64,000 bases of DNA from Aedes albopictus. Lineage: Eukaryota; Arthropoda; Insecta; Diptera; Culicidae. Within the stretch, counting starts at the first letter, position 1. Each line of letters opens with the position of its first letter. Location of the stretch: assembly GCF_035046485.1 (NCBI RefSeq), contig NC_085137.1, forward strand, positions 478,975,396-479,039,395, given 5' to 3'. Below are positions 50,445 to 62,600 of this stretch, piece by piece. The translations under genes were made by a program, and so were the position numbers. The notes beneath the pieces are model-generated. The model made no database searches and had not been told where the DNA came from. It saw only the letters and a list, made by a program, of their open reading frames with translations.

Positions 50445-51832
50445 GATGAGTGTAGGGACACCACAGAGATTCATTTAGGTATTATTTCAAGATTTTTGAA
50501 TTTATTCCTGATTTCTAAAAAAAAATCTTTTTGGAGTTCTTTCCTTGATTCTTTGGGATATTACTTTAAGGACTATTGAAGTTCGTATATATATTTCTTC
50601 CAGTATTTCTGAAGGTGTTGCTCTTGGAATATTATTAGAATTTCCGTTGTTTTTGGTCTTCTTCCGGAATTCTTCTAAAAAATTTTGCAACTCTCTTAGA
50701 AATTTCCCCAAGGATTTCTCCAAAAGATGCAATTCCAGGAGCAAATTTTCGTAGAGCTTCGAAGATTTTTTCAGATATTCCTTTAGGGCTTTCTATTGAA
50801 AATTCAGAATTTTTTCAAGGAACTCAGATTTTTTATTGGAATTTCTGGAGGTTTCTTCACGTGCCACTTTATATATTCTGGGATTCTCTTAGGAATTTAA
50901 TCAATTATTTCTCATGCAAATTCTCAATAGACTCTTTTGGAACTCCCTCAAAGGTTTCTCCAGAAGTTCATCCATGTATTCCTCCAACAAGGATTACTTA
51001 GGTGTTATTCAGACCTTTGTTCAGAGATTTCTACAGGAAATTTTCCAATGATGCTTCACCACCACACAACTTCACCAAATATTTTTTTCTGGAATTCCTG
51101 CGAAAATTATTCCAAAATGCATTCCTTGGCATTTTTCAAGGAATTTTCTAAAAAATTCTTCTATGAATACTTATAGAGGTTTATCCACTTCTTCAATGTA
51201 TTCTTTTAAATATTCCTTAATAAGTTCATTTTTTCAGAATTTTTTTCAGCGGTTCTCTACAGAATTCCTCCAGGATTTCTTTTTTATTTCTGCTGGATTT
51301 CCTACATAAACTTTTCAAAACTGTTCTTTACAGGTTTTTGTGTACTAACCCCTACACCAAATGTATTTAATTTTTTTTATAAAAAAAAACCTCCAGAGGC
51401 ATCTCAACGAGATCAAAAATTCTTCAATAATTTTTTGAGGTATTTCTTTAGTTATTTCATCAGTACCTTTTTTGCAATTTCTTTAGACATTTTAGAAATT
51501 ATATCCACAAAATATCACCTACAAATCTCTTCATAAATTTATCAAGCAATTTTCCCTTAGAAATACTTCCAGAATTCCTTCAGAAGTTTCTAATTATTTT
51601 TTTTCTAGATATTCAGGAGGTATCTTAAGAATGTACAACACTAGGTACAACATATATTTTATTAGGCTTTCATCCGTAAACTCCTCCCGAGATAACTTTA
51701 AAAATTAATCGTGGAATCTCTCCAGAAAAAAAAAATCAAGAATTGTATCTGGTATTCTTCAAAGGTATTACCAAGATGTTCTTCAGGGATTCTTTCAAGT
51801 ATTTTTATGCTAAACAAACTCAATATAGCCCA
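50445..51832 (-). repeat. 12-bp repeat tract (CCA form), strongly decayed
   Basis: Variants such as tttctccagaagttcatcc and ttcctccaggatttc are spread through AT-rich sequence. Frames here are by-products. Confidence 0.5.
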
Positions 51833-51844
51833 AGCAGCAAACAA

Positions 51845-51908
51845 TTATTATTATTATTATTATTATCTTTATTTACGAGATTTTCAGCCCTGGGCTGGTT
51901 CATCTCGG
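51845..51908 (-). mobile_element. 64-bp SINE-tail insertion with 12-bp duplication
   Basis: The insert is (TTA)n, then ctttatttacgagattttca, then gccctgggctggttcatctcgg, the reversed 3' end of the 19778 SINE family. The 12-base sequence agcagcaaacaa lies at 51833-51844 and 51909-51920. Confidence 0.8.
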
Positions 51909-51920
51909 AGCAGCAAACAA

Positions 51921-52481
51921 GTCACAAAGCAGTGTCGACAGTACAGGTTTTCGGTTGTACAGGAGTTACATTCATGCAATTCTAACTCAATGGCGGAATA
52001 ACTTGAAAATGACTCGTGCCCAACCAAAAGCCTGCGCTGTCGATACACCTTTGTAACTTGTGTGCTGCTTGGGAAGCCTGGACTTTCTGGAAAACAAAAT
52101 ATCTGTTTAAATCTCCATCTCAGGAGCTACTTTTGGAAAAATTCATAGAAAAGTAACTCAATAAATACCAGGAAAATTCTTAAAAGATTTCCAGGAAGAA
52201 TTTCTGTATAACTTCCTGGTGAAACTTCACGCCGTGAAGTTCACAAGAAACGGTTGGTGGGATAACTAAGTATTTTTTTTAGATTATTTAGGATTATTCT
52301 TGAAGAAATCCTACAGATAGTGTTCATCTTCGTTCCGGGCGGTTTAGTGTGTTTTTGGAGGCAAAGTCGAAATACCGCTTTATCATTCGGATCGGCCACG
52401 TCGTCGTCGTTGTCAATTTGAATGTGCACATCGTCGTACCCGGGTGTAGTTGAAGCGGTTCAATGTGATTTCGGAGAAGAG
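51921..52481. other. Mixed sequence with a short GGA-form island
   Basis: A decayed 12-bp repeat island lies at about 52110-52320. The frames 52241-52429 and 52324-52599 (-) have no domain. Confidence 0.35.
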
Positions 52482-52494
52482 GCCAGTTATTGGA

Positions 52495-53604
52495 GGGGTC
52501 TCCAGTTAGACTAGTGGTTAAGGCTATTGATCGCCAACCCAGAGACGGCGGGTTCGATTCCCGTTCCAATCGGGAAAATTTTCTCGACTTCCTGGGCATA
52601 GTGTATCATTGTACTTGCCTCTCAATATACAAATTCATGCAATCGCAGGCAAAGTAAGCCCTTCAATTAATAACGGCAGCCTATTTATTGCACCTATAAA
52701 CAAATAGATACGCTCCATAGAAAACCAAAAAGCGCTCCATAAAGAATGAACAAATGTTCCATGAAAATATCCAATGTTGCCCATAGATAATTGAGAACGT
52801 TGCATACTTTATAAAAAATGTACCGGTAAAACATAAAATTTTCTCATTAAATGTGAAATTTTGCACCAATAAATAATACTGACATGTTCCATAATAAAAT
52901 ACAAATGCTCCATAGAAAAATGCAAATGCTCCATAGAAAAATAAAATTGCATCATAAAAAATTGAAATTGCTCCATAGAAAATAGACAAATGCTCCATAA
53001 GTATTATCAAAGTGCACCATAGAAAATATGAATTGCTCCATGAAAAATTGAAAATCCTCCATAGATAGCATATTCTTATAATTTAATTCGACAGGCCTGA
53101 ATTGCTTTACATTGCACTGCTTTAGTGGTGCAAATGTTTAAAGTTATGGATAATTTTCAATTTTTTATAGAGCAAATTGTATTTTATGTGGTGCAGTTTG
53201 ATAATACTTATGGAGAATTTGTCTATTTTCTATGGTGCAATTTCATTTTTTTATGGAGCATTTGCATTTTTCTATGAAGCATTTGTATTTTATTATGGAG
53301 CATTTCAGTATTATTTATTGGTGCAAAATTTCCCTTTTAATGAGAAAATTTTATGTTTTACCGGCACATTTTTTATAAAGTATGGAACGTTTTCAATTAT
53401 TTATGGGTAACATTGCACATTTTCATGGAACATATGTTCATTCTTAATGGAGCGCTTTTTGATTTTCTATGGAGCATTTGCAATTTGTTATGGTTGCAAT
53501 AACCTTTTGCCATTAATAACTGTGGAAGTGCTCAAAGAACACTAAGTTGAAGTGAGACAGGCTAAGTCCCAGTGGGAACATAGAGCCATTAAGAAGAAAA
53601 AGAA
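52495..53604 (+). mobile_element. tRNA-derived SINE split by foldback 52675-53511
   Basis: The left part (52495-52674) has the A box (gttagactagtggttaagg), B box (gggttcgattcccg) and body. The right part (53512-53604) continues ctgtggaagtgctcaaagaa to tagagccattaagaagaaaa. The 13-base flanks gccagttattgga (52482-52494) and gccagttagtgga (53605-53617) differ at one position and are the SINE's own duplication. The split copy at 8684-12156 is the same family. Confidence 0.88.
52675..53511. mobile_element. 837-bp foldback inside a SINE, 9-bp duplication
   Basis: The termini are ggcagcctatttattgcacc and, inverted, ggcaaaaggttattgcaacc. The arms (about 52675-53060 and 53145-53511) are rich in tgctccatagaaaa units and complements. 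The 9-base SINE sequence attaataac lies at 52666-52674 and 53512-53520. An 8-9-base duplication fits hAT- or Mutator-type transposition. The mirror frames 52681-53010 (-) and 53177-53410 (+) encode similar YGAF-rich peptides and are not genes. Confidence 0.85.
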
Positions 53605-53617
53605 GCCAGTTAGTGGA

Positions 53618-53933
53618 AGATGCTGTAGCGCATGCGCACTGGACATTTCAAAGGATGTTTATTGGTGAGCTCGTTCCATTTTATCATAATTATCATGCTA
53701 AAGGATGTATAAAACTCTGCTCTGATTTATGTGTATTTATCTAACAAATATTGAAAAGTTCGTCACGTCATGTATCGGCGCTGTTCCCAATGCACATTTA
53801 GTTGATGATGAATATTTTTCTTTCATTTTTCTTCCAATTTTAATGGTGTCGGTGTCGACATTTTTAATATTCTAGTCAAAATGAATAAATGTTTTGACTC
53901 AAATAAAGGTTGCATGAATCACATCACTTACCA
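53618..53933. other. AT-rich spacer, nothing recognised
   Basis: There is no repeat or open frame of note. Confidence 0.3.
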
Positions 53934-54284
53934 CACGGCGTGTGTATGGGAAAAGTTTATAACAAAAAAATAGGCATCGTCAAATTTTTCGCTATTCAAA
54001 AATAGACGCTATCAGCTTTCATTTGCAGGGTCCCTAAAAAAAATCCACCGAGGGTTCCCGAACAACTTTTTCAGAATACTGTTTTTCCCCATACAAAATG
54101 CACGGTTCCAAATTAATCCCTATTTCTACTTAACAAACATATCCAATTTTTGTATGAAAAAGTTCCCCCGATGGAATATTTCGATGTTGGGCTTGAATGA
54201 AAGCTGGTAGCGTCAACTTTTACGTAGCGTCAAAATTAGCGATGACCATTTTTTTGTATTTTTTGTTCTACCACACACACCGTG
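53934..54284. mobile_element. 351-bp inverted-repeat element
   Basis: It begins cacggcgtgtgtatggg and ends ctaccacacacaccgtg. The arms share aacaaaaaaatag, gcgatg-type ends (catcgtcaaatttttcgcta) and gctttcat with complements. The first bases of the window (aggcatcgtcaaa) match its left arm, so another copy may end at the window edge. No certain duplication. Confidence 0.65.
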
Positions 54285-54292
54285 ACCAAAGT

Positions 54293-54822
54293 GGCTTCGT
54301 GGTCGTGCGGCTAGTGTCACCAAGCATTTAGTCGCATCATGCTAGGAGCGCGGGTCCGCCGCAGCTGTCAGGAAAAGTTTTCGGCTGTGCCACTGGGCGT
54401 TGCATGCTAGTCCGTTGTCTAGTGTCGTGCTTCCTTCAAAGAGCGAATAGCTCACTGGAAGTACTAAACGTGTCCGTGTCTTGAAAAAAAAGTGAATCCA
54501 TATCATGTGACTCTCCCCCTCCCCACTAACAAAACTCCTTCCCGTGACAGTAGTGGTGATATCGGTTTCTAGTATACTATAGCTATAGCAACGTATGTCA
54601 CACCAACATTCTTCCCTTCCTCGATGACCGTAAGGACGTGGCCGGCGCCGTTATTGACTAATAAAGTTTGGAATTCTCTAACTGTGCACATTGAGAGCGG
54701 TAGCTACTCTCAAGCTCCGTTTGTTGATTCCTTGTGCAATTTCGATTGTTCTGGTCAATCATGGAGTAGCAACTATGAATTGTAAGGTCATTTATGCTCA
54801 TGCTCATGCTCATGCTCATTTA
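54293..54822 (+). mobile_element. Third SINE-like element, (CTCATG)n tail
   Basis: The head gtggcttcgtggtcgtgcggctagtg is tRNA-like but lacks a clear B box. The 3' half is collinear with the elements at 894 and 23725: ggacgtggccggcgccgtta here against tgacgtggcaggagccattg there. The tail is (tgctca)n at 54796-54820. It begins just after the inverted-repeat element. Confidence 0.6.
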
Positions 54823-54829
54823 GGATAAT

Positions 54830-55880
54830 TCTTGAAGAAATCCTATATATATGACTTCCTGAAAGTACTCCTAGAGCAAGCTCCCTCAAAAACTGTTAAA
54901 AAAAAATCCTGACGCAATTTATAGGAAATGTCGGAGAAATTTCTAGTGAATACATGAAGAAATATCTGGTGGTAATCCTGCATTAATTGCTGCCTGAAAT
55001 ACTTAAAGTAATAACGCAAGAATCGTTGGTAAATTCTGGCAGTATTTTGCGAACGATTCATCGAAGAAATTTCGGGATCCATTCCTGTGGCAGTTCATCA
55101 GAATTTTGGAGAAATTTTGTTAAAAAACCCTGACAGTATTTCTGAACCAAACCTGGGTTGATTTTGAGACCTGGAGTTATTTTTGAACCGCAATTTTGGA
55201 AGAAGCGGATAGAAAATGTCTTAAAAGAGTCCCTGAACAAATTTATTGGAAAATTTCTAAAAGAATCACTGGAAGAGCTTCTTGGAAGAGTTTTTAAAAG
55301 CGACTGTTGAATGTTCTTCAAATATGTCCTTGGAAAAAATTCAGAATTTAAGATTTTATAAAGAAATCCGTGGGTGGTTTCCTGAACGAATTCGTGATTG
55401 GATTTTGGGAAACAACTTTCAAAAGTCATCCGTGTAAGACTTTCTAATAAGAATTCCTGCAGGAATTTCTAAATCAATCAATGAAGTGATATTTAAAGGA
55501 ACTCAAGTGCTTTCTTTATATTAGAGTCGTGGAGATAATTTAAAGAATATTCTATAGGTAACTTTGGTGAAAAATCTAATGGAAACTATGAATTTTCTTA
55601 AGGCATCCCTGGAAGAGTTTTTTAAGCAATTCTCAAAGTAATCACTGAAAACATTTTTGCAAAATTTCGTAAAAAATCACCGGAAGATTTTTGCAAGAAT
55701 CGCCGGAGGAGTTTCTTAAGAACTACCTGGTTAACTTTTTACTGTAACCCATGGAGGTATCTTTGAGCATATTCATGGATGGTTTTGTAAATAAATACAT
55801 CGATGAATTTCTGGAGGAATCAAAGAGTAGTTACTGAAGCAATCTGTGGTAATTTTTCCAAAATATTGTTTTGAGATATT
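54830..55880 (+). repeat. 12-bp repeat tract (GGA form), decayed
   Basis: Variants such as ctggaagagcttcttgg and gaatttctggaggaatc occur throughout. The minus frames 54843-55082 and 55058-55429 are by-products. Confidence 0.55.
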
Positions 55881-57240
55881 TAAGAGGAATTGCATATAAT
55901 GTATATTAAATTATAGAAACTAAATAAAAATAAATAAATAAATCCGGGACGAGTATCTGAAAAAAATCCCTGAAATATTCCATATTTCAGATTCTGTTAG
56001 AATACTTGGACATAAAAAGTCAACCGAAAAAAGTGAAAACCGAAGCAACATTATGGTGAAATTTGTAGAAAAGTTTTTGGAGCAAATATTTATTACGCTA
56101 CCAGATCACCAAAAGAAAGCTTACACCTTGACAATGGCTAACATAATCTTTTAGCACTTTTAACTGTCACATGTCTATTATCATGTGATATATTGTGTTT
56201 CAGCATCATTTTTCTATGTTCTATGTTCTATGCAGTTATCTATGCCAATGATCTGTACTATTGATATAAAAATCAAACAGAGAAGCAGTTTTGTGATGCA
56301 AAGCGTTAGTTTGTTCAGCATCAACATAGAATTGAACGAATTATATGCTACAATGTATCGGAATGAATTAATCCATTCCGTACACAACACCACTTTAATT
56401 CAAACATCAAATTTCAATAACTTTCAAACCGACTGACGTTGAGCACATTTTCATATGGCCACTTGAAATCTGCTCACTCATAACTTATTCAATGGCTTCC
56501 ATCAATGTAATCAATTCACGTGTCGGTGCAAAACTAAAAAGTACACACAAATAACAAAAAGCAAAATCGGGGACTGCTAACGAACAACCTTTGCATGGAC
56601 GGACGGACACCTGAGCTGAGCAGCAGCGTGCTGCACACACATCCAGTCGTCGGTCGGAGTGAGTCAGTCGGCTCGGCAGTCAGTTCGAATGGGAAGAGAA
56701 ACGCCCCAAGTTGATCGATTGGACCAATAGTTGAGTGATTTTTTTTTCGGTTCGTTCGTTCGTCCATTCGTTCCTTGCCTGGCCTCTTTCTGGACATACA
56801 TATTATATAAAATATAAATAATCGTTGTGCATACAGGTTGCACTTTTTTTTATTTCTTCCGTTTTCATTGAGTGTTGTTCCCATGGCCTGGCTGGACTTT
56901 GGGGATTGGATTGCATGCAGTCCGGTCATTCGCCGATGGGAACGCCAACGTGACTCGCATTTATATTGACCTGCATGGGCCGGGTTGGGAAATATTTTTA
57001 TTATTATTTCCCATTTTTACCGAGTTAATGAGCTCGAACATGACTGGGAGAAGAACCCGCCGCCGCCACCGTGTGGCTAATATTCAGTGGACGGACCAAC
57101 CAACAACTCGCTTTTTATAATAATATGCAAGCAATTTTACAGTAAATATATGCCTTCGCCAACCGATGGGGTTAAGGGTTTTTGCAACAGTTGATTTTTA
57201 TAAATTTTGATTGATTTGTTAAAAAAAATCACTTTTCTCG
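55881..57240. other. Mostly unique sequence, no gene called
   Basis: The frames 56534-56929 (-) and 56872-57120 (+) overlap on opposite strands and have no recognised domain. The region 56560-57110 is GC-richer and could be regulatory, but no promoter set is clear. Confidence 0.3.
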
Positions 57241-57249
57241 GTTTGGCGG

Positions 57250-57745
57250 TGTCCTGCGTTCTGAAATTCCTCCAAGAATTCGTTCCAGGATTTCCAGGAA
57301 TTCCTACTGGAATTCTTCCTAAGATTCCCTCAAAGATTCTGCTTGGCATTCCTCCAGAAGTTTCGAAACTCCTTCACGTGTTTTGAAGTACCTCTAGGAA
57401 TGTCTTCTCGTGAAGGAACTCAGAGTCCTAGAAAGAGCTCCTCAGAGGAAAGAAGAAGAGCTCCTTGAGTACTCCCAGAAGGAACTTCTAGAGAAATGTG
57501 AGAAGGAATTCAGTTATTTAGTAATCGCAGATGCAGTTCCTGGTGGATCTCAGAAAACAATCAGAAGGAAACTTAAAAGGAACCTCTGGATGAATCCCAG
57601 AGAGAGCACCTGAAGAAATCTCAAAAGGAGGAACCCTAAAAAAGGAATCCTGGAACAAGCTCCTAACAAGCTCCTTCAAAGGAACTTCAAGAGGAATCAC
57701 AGATGGAACACCTGATAGAATCTCAGAAAGAACTCTTGGAATTCT
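57250..57745. repeat. 12-bp repeat tract with polarity change at about 57.4 kb
   Basis: To 57400 it is the CCA form (ttcctccagaagtttcg), from there the GGA form (aaggaacttctagagaaatg). The frame 57410-57613 is a by-product. Confidence 0.55.
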
Positions 57746-57753
57746 GAAATTAG

Positions 57754-57800
57754 CATAGCATAGCATAGCATAGCATAGCATAGCATAGCATAGCATAGCA
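57754..57800 (+). repeat. Short (AGCAT)9 array
   Basis: About nine units of the same pentanucleotide as 31821-32450, ending agcatgaatac. It lies at the edge of 12-bp repeat rather than beside a LINE, so the pentamer is not tied to the LINE. Confidence 0.9.
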
Positions 57801-58165
57801 TGAATACTTGCACAAATCTTGGATGGAGTTGCAAAGTTGAATATTTCCATTAACATTGCTGATGTCGCTACTATCTACAATGTCATAGATTCACTCAGCT
57901 CCACACACCTGGCCAAGTCCTTGCAAGCATTTATAAATCCCTTCATCAACTTAGAAAGAGCCCAGAACTGAAGCATCTTCCAATAGATGAAAGGATGTTG
58001 AAAATAGCTAATTTTCAACTTATATGCAGTTATAAAGTAAATATACTGAAGTAGAATTATTTATAAATAAATAATATTGGAAAGATCTCACCAATTGTTG
58101 TGGGGTTTTTGTGTGGTTCAATGCCGATCATCTAATTGTCTTGATTAATGTTCTTCTCTGTAAAG
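57801..58165. other. AT-rich spacer, nothing recognised
   Basis: There is no repeat unit or gene. Confidence 0.3.
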
Positions 58166-59042
58166 CACCTCTTGGAATTCTCAAATTGGTCCTAAAAAAC
58201 TCACTGAGAAATCCCAGATTTCCTCCTGGATTTTCTTCTGAAATTCCTTCAGAAAATCCTGGAATTTTCTCAAGAATTTGATCAGAAATTCCCCTCGCAG
58301 ATACTTTTGGAATTTCTCCTAGAATTCTTTGTAAAATTCATTCAGAAAATCCCTTTGGGATACTTCCAGATATTCCTTGAATAATTCCTCCAAAAACTTT
58401 TCAGAAATTTTCAATTTTTGCAGGGATACCTGCAAGGAACCAGTTCAGAAATTTCACTAGCAATTTCTCAAATTGTTTTGGAAGGCATTCCATCGATTGC
58501 TTCAGAAATTCCTCCGTGATTTTTTTTTCGGAACTATTTTAGTGATTTCTTCAGAAATCAATCGAAGAAATTATTTGGAAACATCCCAGAATAGCTTCAG
58601 AAGTTGTTTCAGGAAATTTTTACGAAATTCTGCCAGGAATTCCTTCGGAGATTTCTCTGGAAAATCTTTGTAAAGTTCTTAGATATTGAAAAAAATCATA
58701 GTTTTCTTCAGATTTTTTTGCTAAGTTTTCAACGGATTATCATAGAAATTAACGTAAGCACTCCTTTATAAAACCTTCCTTGGACTCCTCTCAAAATTCA
58801 TTCATGGATTCATTTGGAACAACTTCAGATATTTTTCTGTATATTCCCTTTAAGGCATTTACTTGATTTTTTTCAGAGAAATACTTAAAAAAGCTACCAC
58901 AGGTTTCCACATCAATTCCTTCATAGATTCTTTCTGAAATCCGTACGAGATTTTTTTTTGGAAAATCATCAACGGATTTTTCGCAGGCCTTTTTAGACAT
59001 TTTTCCAAAGCTTACGTCAAAAAATCTTCCAGGAACTCCACA

Positions 59043-59105
59043 TTATTATTATTGACTTTTTATTATGGGGAAATTCAGCCCGAGGCTGGTTCATCCCCGC
59101 CCCCG
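59043..59105 (-). mobile_element. 63-bp SINE-tail insertion with 12-bp duplication
   Basis: The insert runs from ttattattattgac to ttcagcccgaggctggttca and tccccgcccccg. The 12-base 12-bp-repeat sequence aggaactccaca lies at 59031-59042 and 59106-59117. Confidence 0.8.
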
Positions 59106-59662
59106 AGGAACTCCACAAGAAATTTCACTTTTTTAAGAATTTTTTATGGGAATCCTTCATAAACTTGTCTGAGGATTTCTTTGAGAAATCTTCCTAAAGA
59201 TTTTTAAAATTGTTCCCTGGTTTCCATAAAAAAAACTCCAGGAAGTCGGTTTTAAACTCTACTAAGTTATCTTCTAGAAACTTCATTTCATCATTTCATC
59301 ATTTCTTCCAGGGATGTCTTAGGAAATTTCCCCGGGGCTTCCTTCAGATATTTCCTCCAATAAATTCTCCAACAATTCCTTCAAGATTTCTTCTAGGTTG
59401 ATTGTTATGTGTTCCTACTGAAATTCCACCAAATATTACGTTCAAAATTCTTCTTAGGAAAATATCTGTTTAGAAAATCCTTCGGAAAATTCTCCAAGGA
59501 TTCTTGGAAATTCTTTCAGAAATTCAAGAATTCTTTCTTAAATTCTTCCGGCGGTTTGTTTTGGAAATTCATTCAGAAATGTGTACAGCTCCTTCTTTAA
59601 AAAGTTCGTCATAGATTTGTTCATAAATTGTTGTAGAGATTGCATTGAAAATTCCACAATGT

Positions 59663-59716
59663 CGGAGATGAACCAGCCATCGGCTGAAAGTCTCGATAAT
59701 AAAGATAATAATAAAT
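59663..59716 (+). mobile_element. 54-bp SINE-tail insertion with 13-bp duplication
   Basis: The insert is cggagatgaaccagccatcg, then gctgaaagtctcgataataaag and ataataaat. It is the forward 3' end of the same family as 51845 and 59043. The 13-base sequence aattccacaatgt lies at 59650-59662 and 59717-59729. Confidence 0.8.
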
Positions 59717-60042
59717 AATTCCACAATGTGTCTAGAAATTTGTTTATGTATTCGTTCAAATAACCTGTAATAGCTTCTCCAAAGATTCTTGCATTATTAC
59801 TTTCAATGATTCAAGCAGAAATTCCTGCAGAGATTCATACAGGAGTTCATACAGAGATTCTTTCAAGATTTTTTTTTTCCATGAACGTCTCTAGAAATTT
59901 ACTAGCATCTACTCTTAGCATATATCTTAGAATTTCTCCGCGTTTTTTTTTTTAAGATTTCAGTATCATTTTTCAGGAATTTCTACAGGAATTCCTCAAT
60001 AAATATTTGAAGAGTTTTTTCTAAGGATCTTTGAAGAAGCTT

Positions 60043-60158
60043 TTTTTTATCTGTATTAGCGAGATTTTTAGCCCTAGGCTAGTTCATCTTGGGATCCGAT
60101 CCCAGGTCCTCGGCGTGATAGTCAAGAGTTCTAACCATCACACCAGGTCCGCTCCACC
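60043..60158 (-). mobile_element. tRNA-derived SINE, internally deleted, 12-bp duplication
   Basis: The reversed tail (tttttatctgtattagcgag, ccctaggctagttcatcttg) is joined to the reversed head (gatcccaggtcctcggcgtg, gttctaaccatcacaccagg). The middle part seen in 19778-19951 is missing. The 12-base sequence ttgaagaagctt lies at 60031-60042 and 60159-60170. Confidence 0.85.
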
Positions 60159-60179
60159 TTGAAGAAGCTTAGCAAGGCC

Positions 60180-61020
60180 AACAGATGGAGAAATATTCTC
60201 AAAAAGTTTTCCAAGAATTTAATTAAAACGTAATTTTTAAAATTTTCCTGGTAATCTCATAAAAAAAATCTATTAATTTCATCAAGGGTTTCCCGAAACA
60301 TTTTCCAAGGTATTTCTCGAGGAAAGTATTTGGAAATTTTTGCTTGGATTTATTCAAGAATTTTATGCGATTTCTTCAGATATTTTTTAGAATTTCTTTC
60401 AATTCCTTTGAGCTCTACAGGGATTCTATACATTCCCATGATTTCTATAGAAATTCCTTCAGGAATACTTTCAAAAATATCTCCAGAGACTTGTTCAGAG
60501 TTTAAAAGTTTTTTTTCTTCAGGAATTTCAGTTCTTCCACGGGGTTTTCTCACAGAATTTCCTACAAGGTTTTTTTTATCATTTTTTTTCCTGCAGTTCC
60601 CCTAAGAATATCTCCTGAGAATTCTTCTGAGATTCCTACGGTATTTTTTTCAGATATTCTTCGAGGAATGATTTCGGAAGTTCTACCCAGAAATTTCACA
60701 AAAAACTGGAAGAATTCTTGGAAGAATCTCTGAAGGAAATTCGAAAGAAATTCCTTATGATTGTCTTAAGGGATCTCTCGAAAAACTTCTGGTGCTTCTA
60801 TTAGAGATCTCTAGAAAAAGTTTTTTAAGCTTTCTTAGAGGGAAACTTGAACAAAAAAACCTGAAGTAGTTTCTGAGATATCTCTGGAGCAACTCCTGAA
60901 TAAAAATACCTGGGAGAATATCAGAAGTATCTCCTCAAGATACCTTCAGAAAACTCAGGAGAAGCACTTAAAGTAACACAAGAAAAATTGCTTGAGAAAT
61001 TTCTGGAAGAAGAAATTTTT
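60180..61020. repeat. 12-bp repeat tract with polarity change near 60.7 kb
   Basis: CCA form to about 60690 (aaattccttcaggaatac), GGA form after (ctggaagaattcttggaag). The mirror frames 60330-60605 (+) and 60350-60553 (-) are by-products. Confidence 0.55.
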
Positions 61021-61023
61021 AGA

Positions 61024-61163
61024 GGGGGCATCAATAAATTACGTCACGCTCATAGGGGGGTTTCGGAAAGTGTGGCAAGCATTGTATGAGGTATACGAAA
61101 AACCCGTACGAGGGGGAGCCTAAAAGTCCCAAATTTTGCGTGACGTTCTAAATGGATACCCCC
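61024..61163. mobile_element. 140-bp MITE with GGGGGCATC termini
   Basis: It begins gggggcatcaataaattacg followed by tcacgc, and ends gcgtgacgttctaaatggat followed by accccc, an inverted pair. The trinucleotide aga lies on both sides (61021-61023, 61164-61166), a possible 3-base duplication. Confidence 0.65.
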
Positions 61164-61169
61164 AGATAA

Positions 61170-62600
61170 ACTTTTGGAGAAATTTATTAGAAAATGTCGG
61201 CAGAAATTGCAAAGATAGGTACTGTTGGAATACTTGAAGAAATCCCTTAATAAATTGCCTAGGGACTCTTGGAGGACGTTCTGAAGAATCGTTGGAAGAA
61301 CTCCTGGAGGAATTCTTCTTCTAGGGACAAGACATTGTGCAATCCAGAGCAATTCTGAGTAACTTTTTTGCTCGAATCCATTCAGAAACGTCCGCCAAAT
61401 TTGGTAAATAGAGCAAGGCTGCTCCATTTTCTTATGGTATCAGACAACACGTAGCAAAACATGAGCATCACTCTGGAAAAAGATTTACTCTTGTTATATC
61501 TGTCTTGCTTTTTTTTTTTAATTTTTATTTTATTTTTTTTAACAATTTCTTATGCAATTTCTCAAGGGGTTCGTTCACAAGAAAAAAAAAAACCTGAAGA
61601 AAGTCTTGCAGATACAAAAAAAAATATTACTAGGGATTTTTTGGAGCACTACTGACGAAATTTCGAAAAAAAGAACACGATTTTTAAAGAACCCTGAGCT
61701 GGAGAACCCTCTGCAGGTGAACATAGTATAAATTCTTGAAAACCGCCTTAAAAATGTCAAGGACAAAAGTTTATGAATGGGGAAGGGGTCTGATTTGGCC
61801 ATATTTAAGTCATAGTAGTTTATGGACAGCGTCCGATGAAAGCTCTGAAGAATTCCTAGGCATTACCTGGAGGAAAATCTGGAGAAACCCCTGAAAGAAC
61901 CTCTTAATAAACACCAAGAATAACGAATCTACGAAAGAATCTCAGAATTTCTATGAAGAAAATTTCCCTGGAACAGCATTTTTTTAATAAATCTTTGGAG
62001 GAATTCTTAGAGAAACTTCTGGAGAAATCCTAGCATAGAAAAACCTCTGGAAGAAATTGTGATGATATTTCTGAAGGAATACCTTCAGAAATGTTTGAAT
62101 AAATTCGTGAAGGGATACATATAAAAAAATCTGTATCAATCCTTGAAGGAATTATTTAAAGAATCCCTGAAGGAACCCAGGAGGAGTGCCAGAAGGATTT
62201 TTTGAAGAAACCCTTGGAATGGTTTAAGAAAAACCTTTTGAGAATTTTTTGAAAAGTTCCTCAAGAAGACCCAAGAAAAATTCCTGGAAGAATTTTCGAA
62301 AGAATCTCTGGAGGCGTTCATAGATAAAGATGAACAGGAATGCAATCAACCTGGAGGAATCTTTAGAGAAATTTTTGCTGAAATCATTCTAGGAAGTCCT
62401 CCCGGAATTATCTTTTGAAGAAATTTCTCGAAAAAAAAAAAAAACAAAATAATCCGAAAAAACCTATAAAAGAATATCTGGCGGAGTCCCTTGAAATAAT
62501 CGTTGAGAAAATTCTAAAAAAAAAATATGGAAAGGAATACATTCTAAGAATATTCTTGGAAGCATCTCTAGAAGAATTCTAGCTAAACTGCTGAATTACA
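61170..62600 (+). repeat. 12-bp repeat tract (GGA form) with spacers
   Basis: Repeat variants occupy 61170-61320 and 61840-62600 (ctggaggaatctttagag and similar). Between them, 61330-61830 is AT-rich with poly-T and poly-A runs and nothing recognisable. Frames 61050-61427 (-) and 62136-62345 (-) are by-products. Confidence 0.55.

Larger units (their letters stand above)
58170..60030 (-). repeat. 12-bp repeat tract (CCA form)
   Basis: Variants such as tttcctcctggattttcttc, ttccttcagaaaatcc and cttccaggaactcc run through it. Two SINE-tail insertions (59043-59105, 59663-59716) interrupt it. Frames at 58473-58673, 59210-59401 and 59409-59600 are by-products. Confidence 0.6.
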
